Position numbers and translations under genes: made by a program | Source: ZC4RG29 sp032907565 | GTDB lineage: Bacteria > Bacteroidota > Bacteroidia > Cytophagales > Cyclobacteriaceae | Length of the DNA: 64,000 bases | Direction: 5' to 3' | NCBI GenBank assembly: GCA_032907565.1 | Contig: JAJJPK010000028.1 | Location: 1-64,000, forward strand | The notes under the pieces: model-generated | What the model was told of the DNA's origin: nothing | The model's input: only the letters and a program-made list of their open reading frames with translations | The model's database searches: none | Shown: in pieces, positions 17,343-26,244 of the stretch | Numbering within the stretch: position 1 is the first letter of the stretch | Layout of the letters: each line of letters opens with the position of its first letter

Positions 17343-17390
17343 CCATAGTGAAATCCATCGAAAGGCGCCTCGCCTTTTTGCAACGAGCCT

Positions 17391-18653
17391 ATGGAACAAT
17401 CTGTAATGGACAGGAAGATCAAGAAGAAAAAGTGGACGGTTAAGCGGATTGCCACATACGGAGGTATTGCCCTTTTCGCCGGATTTGTCCTTTACCAGTT
17501 GATATGGGCCGACAGGCGTTCGCGCTTGCGCATAGACCGCGACAAAGTCACCATTTCCGAAGTCAGAAGGGGAATATTTCAGGAGTTCATCCCTCAAACG
17601 GGGATCGTTGAGCCGAGCCGTACTGTCGTTCTCGACGCCGTGGAAGGCGGTACCATCAAAAGAGTGGTGGCCGAAAGCGGACAGATGCTGCAAAAGGGCG
17701 ACGTCATCCTGGAGTTAAGCAACCTTGACCGCGAATTGGCAGTCCTTAGCCAGGAGGCCTCGTTTAACGAAAGCATTACCCGTATACGCGACACACGTCT
17801 GAATATCACCCGAAACGATTTGGAGCAGCAGAACCAGTTGGCACTGATCGATAATCAGCTGGCCATCTATGGGCCACAGTACGAACGGCAGAAGGAGCTG
17901 TACGCCAAGAAGCTGATCTCAAAACAGGAGTTTGAGCAGACGGAGGCGAATTACTTCTATAACCTGGAGCGGCGGAAGATCACGTACGAGGCGTACAAGC
18001 TGGACTCCATTTCCCGGATACGTCAGATTCGGGAATTGAACGCTGCCGAAGAAAGGATGAAAGAAAGTCTCGAGGGCGTAGGGAAGATCCTTGACAACCT
18101 TATCATTCGTGCACCGATTGACGGGCAATTGTCGCGGCCGCAGTTGGAAGTAGGCCAAGTCGTGGCACCGGGTCAAAGCCTCGGGCAAGTCGACGTGGTG
18201 GGAAGTTACAAGGTGCGCGTCCCCATCGACGAAATATACTTGCCCCGTATATCTCAGGGATTGCACGCTACCGTCCCGATAGCAGGCAAGGAGTATGAGC
18301 TTGAGATCACGTACATCTACCCGACAATCCAGGCGGGACGGTTTGAAGTGGACATGCTGTTTATCGGGGAAACGCCGCCTGGGCTGAGGCGTGGGCAGTC
18401 TTTGCGCCTGCGCATTGAACTCGGCCAATCGTCAGAAGAACTCCTGCTTCCCGTAGGCGGGTTCTACAAGGATACCGGAGGGAACTGGGTGTACGTGCTG
18501 GATGGCTCCGGGCAGGCAGTCAGGAGAAACATCAAGCTGGGCCGGAAGAATACCGAACACTATGAAGTTCTGGAGGGACTTGAGCCGGGCGAACTGGTAA
18601 TCACTTCTTCTTATGAGAACTTTGGTAATAATGAAGTACTGATTCTCAACTAA
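17391..18653 (+). CDS. HlyD/MacA-like periplasmic adaptor of an ABC exporter
   Basis: A 420-residue membrane-fusion protein. It has a basic N-terminus, one transmembrane helix (about 22-40), a first biotinyl-lipoyl half (VEGGTIKRVVAESGQMLQKGD), a long coiled-coil hairpin (about 125-235), the second lipoyl half (LIIRAPIDGQLSRPQLEVGQVV) and beta-barrel and membrane-proximal domains. Such adaptors link an inner-membrane ABC pump to an outer-membrane channel. It is the first gene of the operon HlyD-ATPase-permease-permease and is preceded by a sigma-54-like promoter. ATG at 17406 is an alternative start. No TolC gene is in this operon. Confidence 0.92.
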   Translation: MEQSVMDRKIKKKKWTVKRIATYGGIALFAGFVLYQLIWADRRSRLRIDRDKVTISEVRRGIFQEFIPQTGIVEPSRTVVLDAVEGGTIKRVVAESGQMLQKGDVILELSNLDRELAVLSQEASFNESITRIRDTRLNITRNDLEQQNQLALIDNQLAIYGPQYERQKELYAKKLISKQEFEQTEANYFYNLERRKITYEAYKLDSISRIRQIRELNAAEERMKESLEGVGKILDNLIIRAPIDGQLSRPQLEVGQVVAPGQSLGQVDVVGSYKVRVPIDEIYLPRISQGLHATVPIAGKEYELEITYIYPTIQAGRFEVDMLFIGETPPGLRRGQSLRLRIELGQSSEELLLPVGGFYKDTGGNWVYVLDGSGQAVRRNIKLGRKNTEHYEVLEGLEPGELVITSSYENFGNNEVLILN

Positions 18654-18660
18654 TAATCCA

Positions 18661-19380
18661 ATGAATTCCTCAAACAAACAAAATACAGCCATGATCAAGC
18701 TTGTTAGCCTGGAAAAGGTATACACCACTGAAGAAGTGGAGACCACCGCCCTCAACAACATCAACCTGGAGATCAAGGAAGGCGAATTTGTCGCCATCAT
18801 GGGACCTTCGGGATGCGGCAAATCGACATTGCTGAACATTGTGGGTCTTCTCGATAATCCCACTGCCGGCGAGTACTACTTCGGCGAACACGAAGTAGCG
18901 CGTTACTCCGAGCGCCAACGCGCCCAACTGAGAAAGGGTTCCATCGGTTTCGTATTTCAAAGCTTTAACCTCATCGACGAACTCACCGTCTTCGAAAACG
19001 TGGAGCTTCCTTTACTTTACTTGAAAGTACCTTCGTCCGAAAGAAAGCAAAGGGTAGAGGAGGTCCTGGAACGCATGAATATCATGCACCGGAGAAATCA
19101 CTTCCCGCAGCAGCTTTCCGGTGGCCAGCAACAGCGCGTCGCCATTGCCCGCGCAATTGTAGCCAAGCCCCGCGTAATCCTGGCGGACGAGCCGACGGGT
19201 AACCTCGATTCCGCGAACGGTGAGGAAGTAATGAAGCTCCTTTCCCAACTCAACGAAGAAGGTACGACCATTATCATGGTTACACACTCACCGTATGATG
19301 CAAACTACGCTCACCGGATCGTGAACCTGTTCGATGGTAAGGTTGTCACCGAAAACATCAAGGAGCACTTCCATATCTGA
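18661..19380 (+). CDS. ABC transporter ATP-binding protein (MacB/LolD type)
   Basis: A 239-residue ATPase. Walker A is GPSGCGKS (48-55), the Q-loop FVFQSFNL, the signature LSGGQQQR (152-158), Walker B VILADEP (172-178) and the switch His H209 in MVTHS. The D-E-P-T-G-N-L-D-S run is typical of the mechanotransmission-type MacB/LolD/FtsE group. ATG at 18691 (MIKLVSLEKVY) is a possible shorter start. It lies 7 nt after the adaptor and drives the two FtsX-type permeases downstream. It is the only ABC ATPase gene in the window. Confidence 0.96.
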   Translation: MNSSNKQNTAMIKLVSLEKVYTTEEVETTALNNINLEIKEGEFVAIMGPSGCGKSTLLNIVGLLDNPTAGEYYFGEHEVARYSERQRAQLRKGSIGFVFQSFNLIDELTVFENVELPLLYLKVPSSERKQRVEEVLERMNIMHRRNHFPQQLSGGQQQRVAIARAIVAKPRVILADEPTGNLDSANGEEVMKLLSQLNEEGTTIIMVTHSPYDANYAHRIVNLFDGKVVTENIKEHFHI

Positions 19381-19392
19381 TATCAGATACCG

Positions 19393-19441
19393 CGACCACG
19401 TACAAGGTTGATCATGGCCATTGAAGGCCTGTACGCGGTCG
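19393..19441. other. Hairpin between ATPase and first permease genes
   Basis: Arms CGACCACGTACA (19393-19404) and TGTACGCGGTCG (19430-19441) pair with one mismatch around a 25-nt loop. It begins 13 nt after the ATPase stop inside the 179-nt spacer and has no T-run. It could protect the upstream mRNA or lower expression of the permeases; nothing else is clear in this spacer. Confidence 0.45.
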
Positions 19442-19559
19442 TTCCCACTACTTCAGACACACGTTTGTGGTTGCATTGCAAAATAACAGCGGCGATGCAA
19501 CCCTCGGATGGGCGTGTGCGTCTTATCGCTGGCCCCCTTCTCACGTTTTCTAAAAATCA

Positions 19560-21932
19560 ATGATCAGAAATTACCTTTATGTGACCCTCCGCAGCATGAT
19601 GAAGAACAAACTCTTCATCACCATCAATATGTTCGGCATGGGTATCGCTATTGCATGTTGCATTGTAGCGTTCTTTGTGTATGAATTCGATTCAGGCTTC
19701 AACGCAATGCATGTCAAGGGGGACCAAATCTATCGGGTCTCATCTATGCGTGAGTTCGACGGCCAACTAAGCCGCTATGGCATTGTACCGCTACCGCTCG
19801 GAGCTGCCGCAATGCAAAACGCGGACATCAGATCAGCTTCGCGGTATAACTTTTCGTGGTCCGATCTGAAACTTGAGGACAACATCTTCCCGGCTGCTAT
19901 GGCGTATGTCGACCCGGGGTTCTTCGAAATGTTCACCTTTGAGTTCCTGAATGGTACGTCCGCTGAGTTGCGCGATAAATCGGCCATTTTCCTGAGTGAC
20001 AGGTTGGCGATGAAGTTGTTCGGATCCACCGATGTGGTGAACCGTACACTCACTCAGGTAATGGGTGAGACGCTCAAGGAAGTCAGGATTGCAGGTGTAT
20101 TCAAGGCGCAGCCGCAAAATTCCAGCTTTTGCAGCCGGGAAGCATTCATGAATTTCGAAAACTTCTTTGACGAGTTCAACAACGTACTGGAGGACGACTG
20201 GAAAGAGCGCACCACGCTGTTTGTCATGATCGATGACCCGTCGCGCGAAAGTGCCGTACGGGAACAATTGCAGCAGTATGTCGACAATAATAACAAGGTA
20301 AAAGAGGATTTTATCATTCGTGAATTTGTCCTGGATCATTTTCCGGAGATGGCTTTCCGCGATCGCGCAGAGGAAACCAATACCTGGACATGGGATGCGC
20401 CATCCGTTGCAGTGGTGCCGGGCACAGCCATAATGGGTGTGCTTATCCTCCTTATCGCATGCTTCAACCTGACGAATACAACTATTGCAATCTCCTCCAG
20501 GAGGCTGAAAGAGATCGGGATCCGCAAGGTGATGGGTAGCGTCCGCAGCCAACTTATTGCCCAGTTTATCGGCGAAACCCTGGTCATTTGCTTCTTCTCG
20601 TTGCTGATTGGACTCGTCCTCGCCCAACTGCTCGTCGAAGGATGGAACATCATGTGGGCGGAAATGAAAATCGAGGCGCACTACCTTGACAATCCGCCGG
20701 TAGTGGCTTTCCTCGCCGGCGTCTTGATATTCTGCGCACTTGCAGCCGGCGCCTACCCGGCGTTCTATATAAGCAAGTTCCAGCCTGTAAGTATTCTGAA
20801 AGGCAAAGCGAAATTCGGTGGCACAAACTACTTCGTCAAAACGCTGCTGGCGCTGCAGTACGCGATATCACTCATCGCGCTCGTTAGCGCCATCGCCTTT
20901 GTGCAGAACGCCACGTACCAGAAGGAGTACGACCTTGGGTTCGACGCGGAGCGCGCCATTATCGCCTGGGTGAATGGTCAATCGGAATTTGAGACGTACC
21001 GGAATTCACTCCGGGAAAATCCCGACATCACTTCCATCGCCGGAGCGTCGAGTGGAATTTTCTCCAACCGCGATCGGGGTACGCTGAAGGTGGGCGCCAA
21101 ACAGCTGGAGGCAGATATCATCGAAGTGGGGGACGACTATCTTACGACGATGGGGCTTACCCTCATTGACGGTCGTGATTTCAACAAAGATTCGGAGACC
21201 GACCGACGAGAATCCGTGATCATCACACAAAAGATGGCGGAGGAATTCGGATGGCAGAAAGCTATCGGCAAGGAAATGGTATGGCAGGACTCCCTGAGAC
21301 TGTATGTCGTGGGTGTAATTAGCAACGTCTACACCCGCGGCCTATGGCGGGAAATGGAGCCGATGCTAATCCGTTATATCGGTCCGGAAAAATACAGCCA
21401 GATTGTTGTAAGTGCTCCGGCGGAAAAACTCTCACAAGTCAATGAATTCATGGAGGCACGATGGAAGGAAGTTTTTCCCAATCGTGTGTACAATGGGTTC
21501 CTGCCTTCATGGGACGTCTATGAAGCCACAGAAGTAAATGTAAACCTGGTCCGCATATTTGCATTTTTGGGTATCGTGGCCATGATGCTGTCGGCAACAG
21601 GCCTCTTTACCCTGGTGTCGCTCAACATCATACGACGCATGAAGGAAATCGGCGTCCGGAAGGTGCTGGGTGCTTCTGTTGCAAACATTGCGCGCATTGT
21701 CAACACGGAGTTTGTCCTCATACTCTTAGTATCGTCCCTGTTAGGCTGTGTGCTTGGCTACTACCTAACCGGCATGTTGATGGGTTCGATTTGGCGGTAT
21801 TACCTGGATACGACAGTGTTTGCTCTCGCCAGTGCGGTGGCGTTAATGTTCCTGATATCGGGTGTCACGATCGGTTACAAGGTGTTCAGCGCGGCAACCA
21901 TGAATCCCGTGAACACGCTGCGAAGTGAATAG
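19560..21932 (+). CDS. ABC transporter permease, double FtsX/MacB_PCD type
   Basis: A 790-residue protein with the duplicated architecture common in Bacteroidota: a first membrane helix near residue 20, a periplasmic MacB_PCD domain, three helices around 285-400 with the FtsX motif SSRRLKEIGIRKVMGS, then a second helix/periplasmic domain (about 430-660) and three more helices with IRRMKEIGVRKVLGAS near 690-705. These are mechanotransmission permeases, not classical channel-forming ones. It should work with the upstream ATPase and HlyD adaptor. The next gene is a second, diverged permease, so the two may form a heterodimer. Confidence 0.93.
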   Translation: MIRNYLYVTLRSMMKNKLFITINMFGMGIAIACCIVAFFVYEFDSGFNAMHVKGDQIYRVSSMREFDGQLSRYGIVPLPLGAAAMQNADIRSASRYNFSWSDLKLEDNIFPAAMAYVDPGFFEMFTFEFLNGTSAELRDKSAIFLSDRLAMKLFGSTDVVNRTLTQVMGETLKEVRIAGVFKAQPQNSSFCSREAFMNFENFFDEFNNVLEDDWKERTTLFVMIDDPSRESAVREQLQQYVDNNNKVKEDFIIREFVLDHFPEMAFRDRAEETNTWTWDAPSVAVVPGTAIMGVLILLIACFNLTNTTIAISSRRLKEIGIRKVMGSVRSQLIAQFIGETLVICFFSLLIGLVLAQLLVEGWNIMWAEMKIEAHYLDNPPVVAFLAGVLIFCALAAGAYPAFYISKFQPVSILKGKAKFGGTNYFVKTLLALQYAISLIALVSAIAFVQNATYQKEYDLGFDAERAIIAWVNGQSEFETYRNSLRENPDITSIAGASSGIFSNRDRGTLKVGAKQLEADIIEVGDDYLTTMGLTLIDGRDFNKDSETDRRESVIITQKMAEEFGWQKAIGKEMVWQDSLRLYVVGVISNVYTRGLWREMEPMLIRYIGPEKYSQIVVSAPAEKLSQVNEFMEARWKEVFPNRVYNGFLPSWDVYEATEVNVNLVRIFAFLGIVAMMLSATGLFTLVSLNIIRRMKEIGVRKVLGASVANIARIVNTEFVLILLVSSLLGCVLGYYLTGMLMGSIWRYYLDTTVFALASAVALMFLISGVTIGYKVFSAATMNPVNTLRSE

Positions 21933-21974
21933 CGGGTGCTTTGTAGTAAATGAGAGAATTTTCTTGCTAAAAAG

Positions 21975-24374
21975 ATGCTGAGAAATTACTTCAAAGTTGC
22001 TATCAGGAACATCCTGAAACACAAATTTTACTCCGCCATCAACGTGCTGGGCATGACGATCGGCGTGACGGCATGCATTCTGATCGTCCTCTATGTGGTG
22101 GACGAGCTGAGCTACGATCGCTTTCACGCCAAAGCTGACAGGATGTACCAAGTCGGCCTTCACGGCAAGATCGGCGGACAGGAAGTCAGGACTACCAACA
22201 CTTGCCCGCCGCTGTGGAGGGCGATGGCTGACGAAATTCCCGATGTCGAAGCCACGACACGTGTTGCCGAATTCTGGGGATCGGTGGTCAAGTATGGCGA
22301 TCAGGCATTTAATGAAGACCGCGTGTTTTATGCGGATTCCAACTTCTTCAGCTTTTTCTCCTTCGAGTTGCTCTCCGGTGATCCGCGCACGGCGTTGAGA
22401 GATCCTCAATCTGTTGTGCTTACCCAGGACATGGTAACCAAATATTTTGGTGAGGAAGAGCCGCTGGGTAAGATGATGATCATCGGGGATACTGTTGCGT
22501 ACAAGGTTACAGGTATCGCGGAAAACCCTCCCGGCAACTCGCACTTCAAATTCAACATGCTGGTTTCAAGTTCCTCCGTTGCGCGGTTGCAGGATCAACG
22601 GTGGCTTAACAATTACCTGTACACGTATTTCATCCTTAACGAGCATGGATCGATAGAGAACGTAAGACGCGGTCTTGCAGATCTCGTTATCAAGTATGTC
22701 GGGCCGGAGATTGAACGCTTTATGGGTGTTACCATAGATCAGATGCAACAGCAGGGCGGCACCTATGGGTTTTTCCCTACGAAGGTTACGGATATCAGGC
22801 TTTACGCGACTGCCCGCGACGGGCTGGAACCAGGCGGGAATATTTTGTATGTATACTTCTTCGGTGCGGTCGCCCTCTTCATCATCATATTGGCCTGCAT
22901 CAACTTCATGAACCTTGCCACGGCACGTTCCGCAGGTCGCGCTCGTGAAGTGGGCCTTCGTAAGGCGTTGGGATCGCTGCGAATCCAGATGGTTGGCCAG
23001 TTCCTTGCCGAGTCCGTTATCTACAGTTTCATAGCCGTCCTCATCGCAGTAGCGGCCAGCTATATATTGCTGCCGATGTTCAATGAACTCTCGGGAAAAA
23101 ATCTGACGACGGAATACCTCACGCATCCGTATTTCATTGGCGGCCTCGCGTTGTTCGTATTGTTTGTCGGCATCCTGTCCGGAAGCTATCCTGCGTTTTA
23201 CCTTACATCTTTCAATGCCGTAGAAGTGCTGAAGGGAAAACTTAGTGCCGGACTGAAGTCGAAAGGCATCCGCAGCGCCCTGGTGGTGTTTCAATTCGGC
23301 ATTTCCATATTCCTGATCATTTTCACTGCCTCCGTGTACCTGCAGCTAAAGTATATGCAGAACCGGAACCTGGGTCTGGATAAGAACAATGTGCTTATTG
23401 TTGGCAATACCTGGCGGCTACAGAATAACCGTCAGGCTTTCAGGAACGCTATCGACGGCTACGCGGGCGTCGAGAAAACGAGTTTTACAAATAACTCCTT
23501 CCCGGGTGTCAACAATACTACCGTGTTCAAGGCGGCGGATTCTGATCAGGACCATATCATGGGCCAATACTTTGCAGACCACGAACACGCAGAGGTTCTT
23601 CGCCTTGAGATGGGACAAGGACGATTCTTCTCCCGCGATTTTCCGTCCGACTCCAGTGCCATCATCCTCAATGAAGCGGCTGCCCGTGAGTTTGGCTGGG
23701 ACGATCCATTGAAGGAGGAGGTTCTTTACCTGGACGAAGGAGAGCAAGAGCGCCTTAGAGTAATCGGAATCATGAGGGATTTCAACTTTGAGTCGCTGAA
23801 GGAGCAAATCCGGCCGTTGGCAATACGTCTTGCCGATTGGGGTGGTGACCTCGCCATCCGTTACCACGGAAATCCGGCCAGTCTCATCAGCCAAATCGAA
23901 AGTCTTTGGAAGAGTTACGCTCCCAGCGAACCGTTTGAATACTTCTTTCTCGACGAAAACTTCGACGAACTGTTCCGTGCCGAACAACGCCTCGGAAGCA
24001 TTTTCACGATTCTCTCCGGCCTGGCCATTTTCGTTGCCGCTTTGGGATTGTTTGCCCTCGCCGCGTTCACCGGGGAACAACGAACCCGCGAGATCGGCAT
24101 ACGAAAAGTCATGGGAGCGACCGTATCCGGACTCGTATACCTCCTGTCGCGCGAGTTCACAGTACTCGTCCTGATGGCCTTCGTTCCCGGTGCCTTGATC
24201 GGCTGGTGGGTAGTCAACGAATGGCTGGCGAGCTTCGCTTACCGCACTTCCATTAGCCCGTGGATATTCATCCTTAGTGGCCTCGCATCTGTGTTATTGG
24301 CTTGGCTTACCGTGGCTTTTCAGGCCCTGAAAGCTGCCTCGACAAACCCGGCCAATGCGTTGCGGTACGAGTGA
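21975..24374 (+). CDS. ABC transporter permease, double FtsX/MacB_PCD type (second copy)
   Basis: A 799-residue paralogue of the preceding gene with the same plan. It starts MLRNYFKVAIRNILKHKFYS, has an FtsX signature SAGRAREVGLRKALGS in the first half and GEQRTREIGIRKVMGAT in the second, with four helices in each half. The two permeases are clearly related but not near-identical, so the pair is an old duplication. It is 42 nt downstream of the first permease and closes the operon. The substrate is unknown; related systems export peptides, lipids or lipoproteins. Confidence 0.93.
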   Translation: MLRNYFKVAIRNILKHKFYSAINVLGMTIGVTACILIVLYVVDELSYDRFHAKADRMYQVGLHGKIGGQEVRTTNTCPPLWRAMADEIPDVEATTRVAEFWGSVVKYGDQAFNEDRVFYADSNFFSFFSFELLSGDPRTALRDPQSVVLTQDMVTKYFGEEEPLGKMMIIGDTVAYKVTGIAENPPGNSHFKFNMLVSSSSVARLQDQRWLNNYLYTYFILNEHGSIENVRRGLADLVIKYVGPEIERFMGVTIDQMQQQGGTYGFFPTKVTDIRLYATARDGLEPGGNILYVYFFGAVALFIIILACINFMNLATARSAGRAREVGLRKALGSLRIQMVGQFLAESVIYSFIAVLIAVAASYILLPMFNELSGKNLTTEYLTHPYFIGGLALFVLFVGILSGSYPAFYLTSFNAVEVLKGKLSAGLKSKGIRSALVVFQFGISIFLIIFTASVYLQLKYMQNRNLGLDKNNVLIVGNTWRLQNNRQAFRNAIDGYAGVEKTSFTNNSFPGVNNTTVFKAADSDQDHIMGQYFADHEHAEVLRLEMGQGRFFSRDFPSDSSAIILNEAAAREFGWDDPLKEEVLYLDEGEQERLRVIGIMRDFNFESLKEQIRPLAIRLADWGGDLAIRYHGNPASLISQIESLWKSYAPSEPFEYFFLDENFDELFRAEQRLGSIFTILSGLAIFVAALGLFALAAFTGEQRTREIGIRKVMGATVSGLVYLLSREFTVLVLMAFVPGALIGWWVVNEWLASFAYRTSISPWIFILSGLASVLLAWLTVAFQALKAASTNPANALRYE

Positions 24375-24491
24375 TAATTAGCTAATAAACAGTGATTTGC
24401 GGGCTCATAGATTAAGCTGGCATTTATTTTCATTGCCCGTTTCGAAGTGTCGCCGATCGTTAGTACCTTGGAGAGACCTAACTACCCTTTT

Positions 24492-24791
24492 ATGGCTAAG
24501 AACAAAATCTCGAAGAAGGAGCTCCGGGAGATGGTAACCGGTTCCCTGCGCGAGGCTCTGGAAGGCCTTAAACTTCCCAAGCCCTCCAAGAAGATCAGAA
24601 AGTTGCTCGACAAGAGCGCCCGGAAGATCGCGTCGGAGTATTCGGATCTGTTAAAGGCTGAGCGGAAAAAGAAAAAGAAGGAAGGAGATCTGACCTACGT
24701 CGAGGACGTTCTCATTGGAAAAAAGAAGGCCAGGAAACAGGCCGCCGCACTACTGGCGGAAGAATCCAAGCCCGAAGCCGCGCACGCTTAG
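24492..24791 (+). CDS. Small lysine-rich protein, function unknown
   Basis: A 99-residue basic protein (MAKNKISKKELREMVTGSL at the N-terminus) dominated by Lys and Arg, with a KKKKK run in the middle and a C-terminal Ala/Glu-rich helix. It is probably all-helical. The composition could suit nucleic-acid binding, but I recognise no domain. I chose ATG 24492 over an upstream ATG at 24447. It stands alone between the export operon and the convergent carotenoid genes, and a CTCATTCA tandem follows its stop. Confidence 0.65.
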   Translation: MAKNKISKKELREMVTGSLREALEGLKLPKPSKKIRKLLDKSARKIASEYSDLLKAERKKKKKEGDLTYVEDVLIGKKKARKQAAALLAEESKPEAAHA

Positions 24792-24805
24792 TGGTGAGCC
24801 ATTCG

Positions 24806-24835
24806 CTCATTCACTCATTCACTCATTCACTCATT
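24806..24835. repeat. CTCATTCA octamer tandem repeat
   Basis: Three exact CTCATTCA units at 24806-24829 and a partial fourth, located between two convergent genes. The unit differs from the CTCACT repeat at 268 but the setting is the same. Confidence 0.8.
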
Positions 24836-24838
24836 GCT

Positions 24839-25537
24839 TCAATCCCAGTCTCCGGCCCTTATCCGTAACCACTCGTAACCGGTAACGCCAACCAACACAG
24901 CGAACCAGCCATGAACAATGGCTTCGAGGGGTGCTGTTGCCAGCAGTATGCCGAGCGTTTCGTCCAGGTCGTGCCAGGTGACGAGCTGTACGGTGAAATA
25001 GCCGGTGAGGAAGAGATAAAATGGAATCAGGGCCACGAGAATTACTGGTGTGGCGAAGTAGAACCGGCTCATGTAGCGCGGCTTCAGTACCATCAGTTGG
25101 AAAGCGAGAAACATTCCGAGTCCGAGAAAGGTTACGCCTGTAAAAGCTTTGTCCAGCTGATAGATCCCCAGCACCATAAACAACACGCTTAAGGCACTCG
25201 AGATGAGTTCGTGGTGAAAGTAAATGTAGTCGCGTTCGATGAGGTGGTTAAGCGTGTGGTATAGGAATGCTCCCGAGTAAGCAATGCAAAAGAAGCCGAG
25301 CAGGTGTTCTATCGGTAGCCCACCGATGCGGAAGCGGATAACCCTATCTTCATTGAATTCAAGGTACCCGGAAGCCGCAAGCGCCGCGTCTATTACAAAA
25401 AAAAGAACGGCGGTGCCGATGACAGCCGGAAGAAGAAATTTCCATTTGCGATAGAGCGGTGCCTTTCCCGTGAAACTCAATGCCAGGGGTATGCCGAGGT
25501 AGAGCAGGTCGAGGAAAAGGTAATGGTAAGATGTCAA
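24839..25537 (-). CDS. Lycopene cyclase domain protein (CrtYcd-like)
   Basis: A 232-residue integral membrane protein with about seven helices, arranged as two tandem lycopene-cyclase (CarR-type) halves. Each half carries a degenerate form of the catalytic Pro-x-Glu motif: GGLPIEHLLGFF in the first and TAPLEAIVHGW in the second, where classical enzymes have LPIEE and IPLED. It should cyclise the ends of lycopene to give beta-carotene or a related pigment. It follows idi by 64 nt on the same strand, which supports a role in isoprenoid/carotenoid synthesis. The altered motifs leave some doubt about activity. Confidence 0.85.
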   Translation of the reverse strand: MTSYHYLFLDLLYLGIPLALSFTGKAPLYRKWKFLLPAVIGTAVLFFVIDAALAASGYLEFNEDRVIRFRIGGLPIEHLLGFFCIAYSGAFLYHTLNHLIERDYIYFHHELISSALSVLFMVLGIYQLDKAFTGVTFLGLGMFLAFQLMVLKPRYMSRFYFATPVILVALIPFYLFLTGYFTVQLVTWHDLDETLGILLATAPLEAIVHGWFAVLVGVTGYEWLRIRAGDWD

Positions 25538-25601
25538 TTCTTTAGGTTCGGCGAATTGGGAACCATTTTACGCCGATAAAGCAATAATCGCAAATAGTGT
25601 C

Positions 25602-26117
25602 CTATTTCACGATTCCTACAAGCTCGGGGTGGCTAAGGATGATCCGGAACCAGGGTGTGTACAGGTTGGGAAAGGCCTCGACGTGTTCCATCAGGGCCGC
25701 CGGAGCCATGAATTTCCATGCTTCGACTTCACTCGGATTGATGGAGGGTGTGGTATCGCAGGTGCCGGAGTATACGTGGTCGTATTCATGTTCTATAAGG
25801 CCGTTGCCCACATCGGCACGGTACAGAAACTTGAAAGCGAAGGTAGGAACTAGGGTTATTCCCATCTCCGACATCAGTTTTCTGGAAATCGCGTCCCCGA
25901 TTTCATCGCCGGGATTCGGGTGGCTGCAACATGCATTGGTCCACAACCCCCCGCTGTGATATTTGTCCTGCGCGCGCTTTTGCAGCAATACCTCACCGCT
26001 GGAGTTGAAGACCATAATGGAAAATGCGCGATGCAAGGCGCCTTTGCGATGCGCTTCTATCTTTTCCATTGTCCCGATCTCGCGATCGTGGACATCAACC
26101 AGAATGACGTGTTCCAT
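25602..26117 (-). CDS. idi: Isopentenyl-diphosphate delta-isomerase, type I
   Basis: A 171-residue Nudix-fold enzyme that interconverts IPP and DMAPP. It has LHRAFSIMVFNSSGEVLLQKRA, the catalytic Cys C64 in TNACCSHP, and the Glu-containing EHEYDHVY. Metal-binding His and Glu residues of the type I family are present and the length is normal. It is the first gene of a two-gene minus-strand unit with the lycopene-cyclase-domain gene, so it probably boosts precursor supply for carotenoids. Confidence 0.95.
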   Translation of the reverse strand: MEHVILVDVHDREIGTMEKIEAHRKGALHRAFSIMVFNSSGEVLLQKRAQDKYHSGGLWTNACCSHPNPGDEIGDAISRKLMSEMGITLVPTFAFKFLYRADVGNGLIEHEYDHVYSGTCDTTPSINPSEVEAWKFMAPAALMEHVEAFPNLYTPWFRIILSHPELVGIVK

Positions 26118-26244
26118 GGAATCCTGAAGGTAGGGATAACCCGTCCACTACGCCAGCCCGGTTTGCTTTTCCCTGCGGAATTTGGCAAATTTCAAGGACA
26201 GTGTCGAAAGTTGAAAGACCTGCCGCGGAGAGAGAACCTGTCCA

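Noticed and set aside
24806..24835. CTCATTCA tandem as a possible CRISPR array
   Set aside because: The units are 8 nt and directly adjacent, with no spacers, and no cas gene lies in the window.
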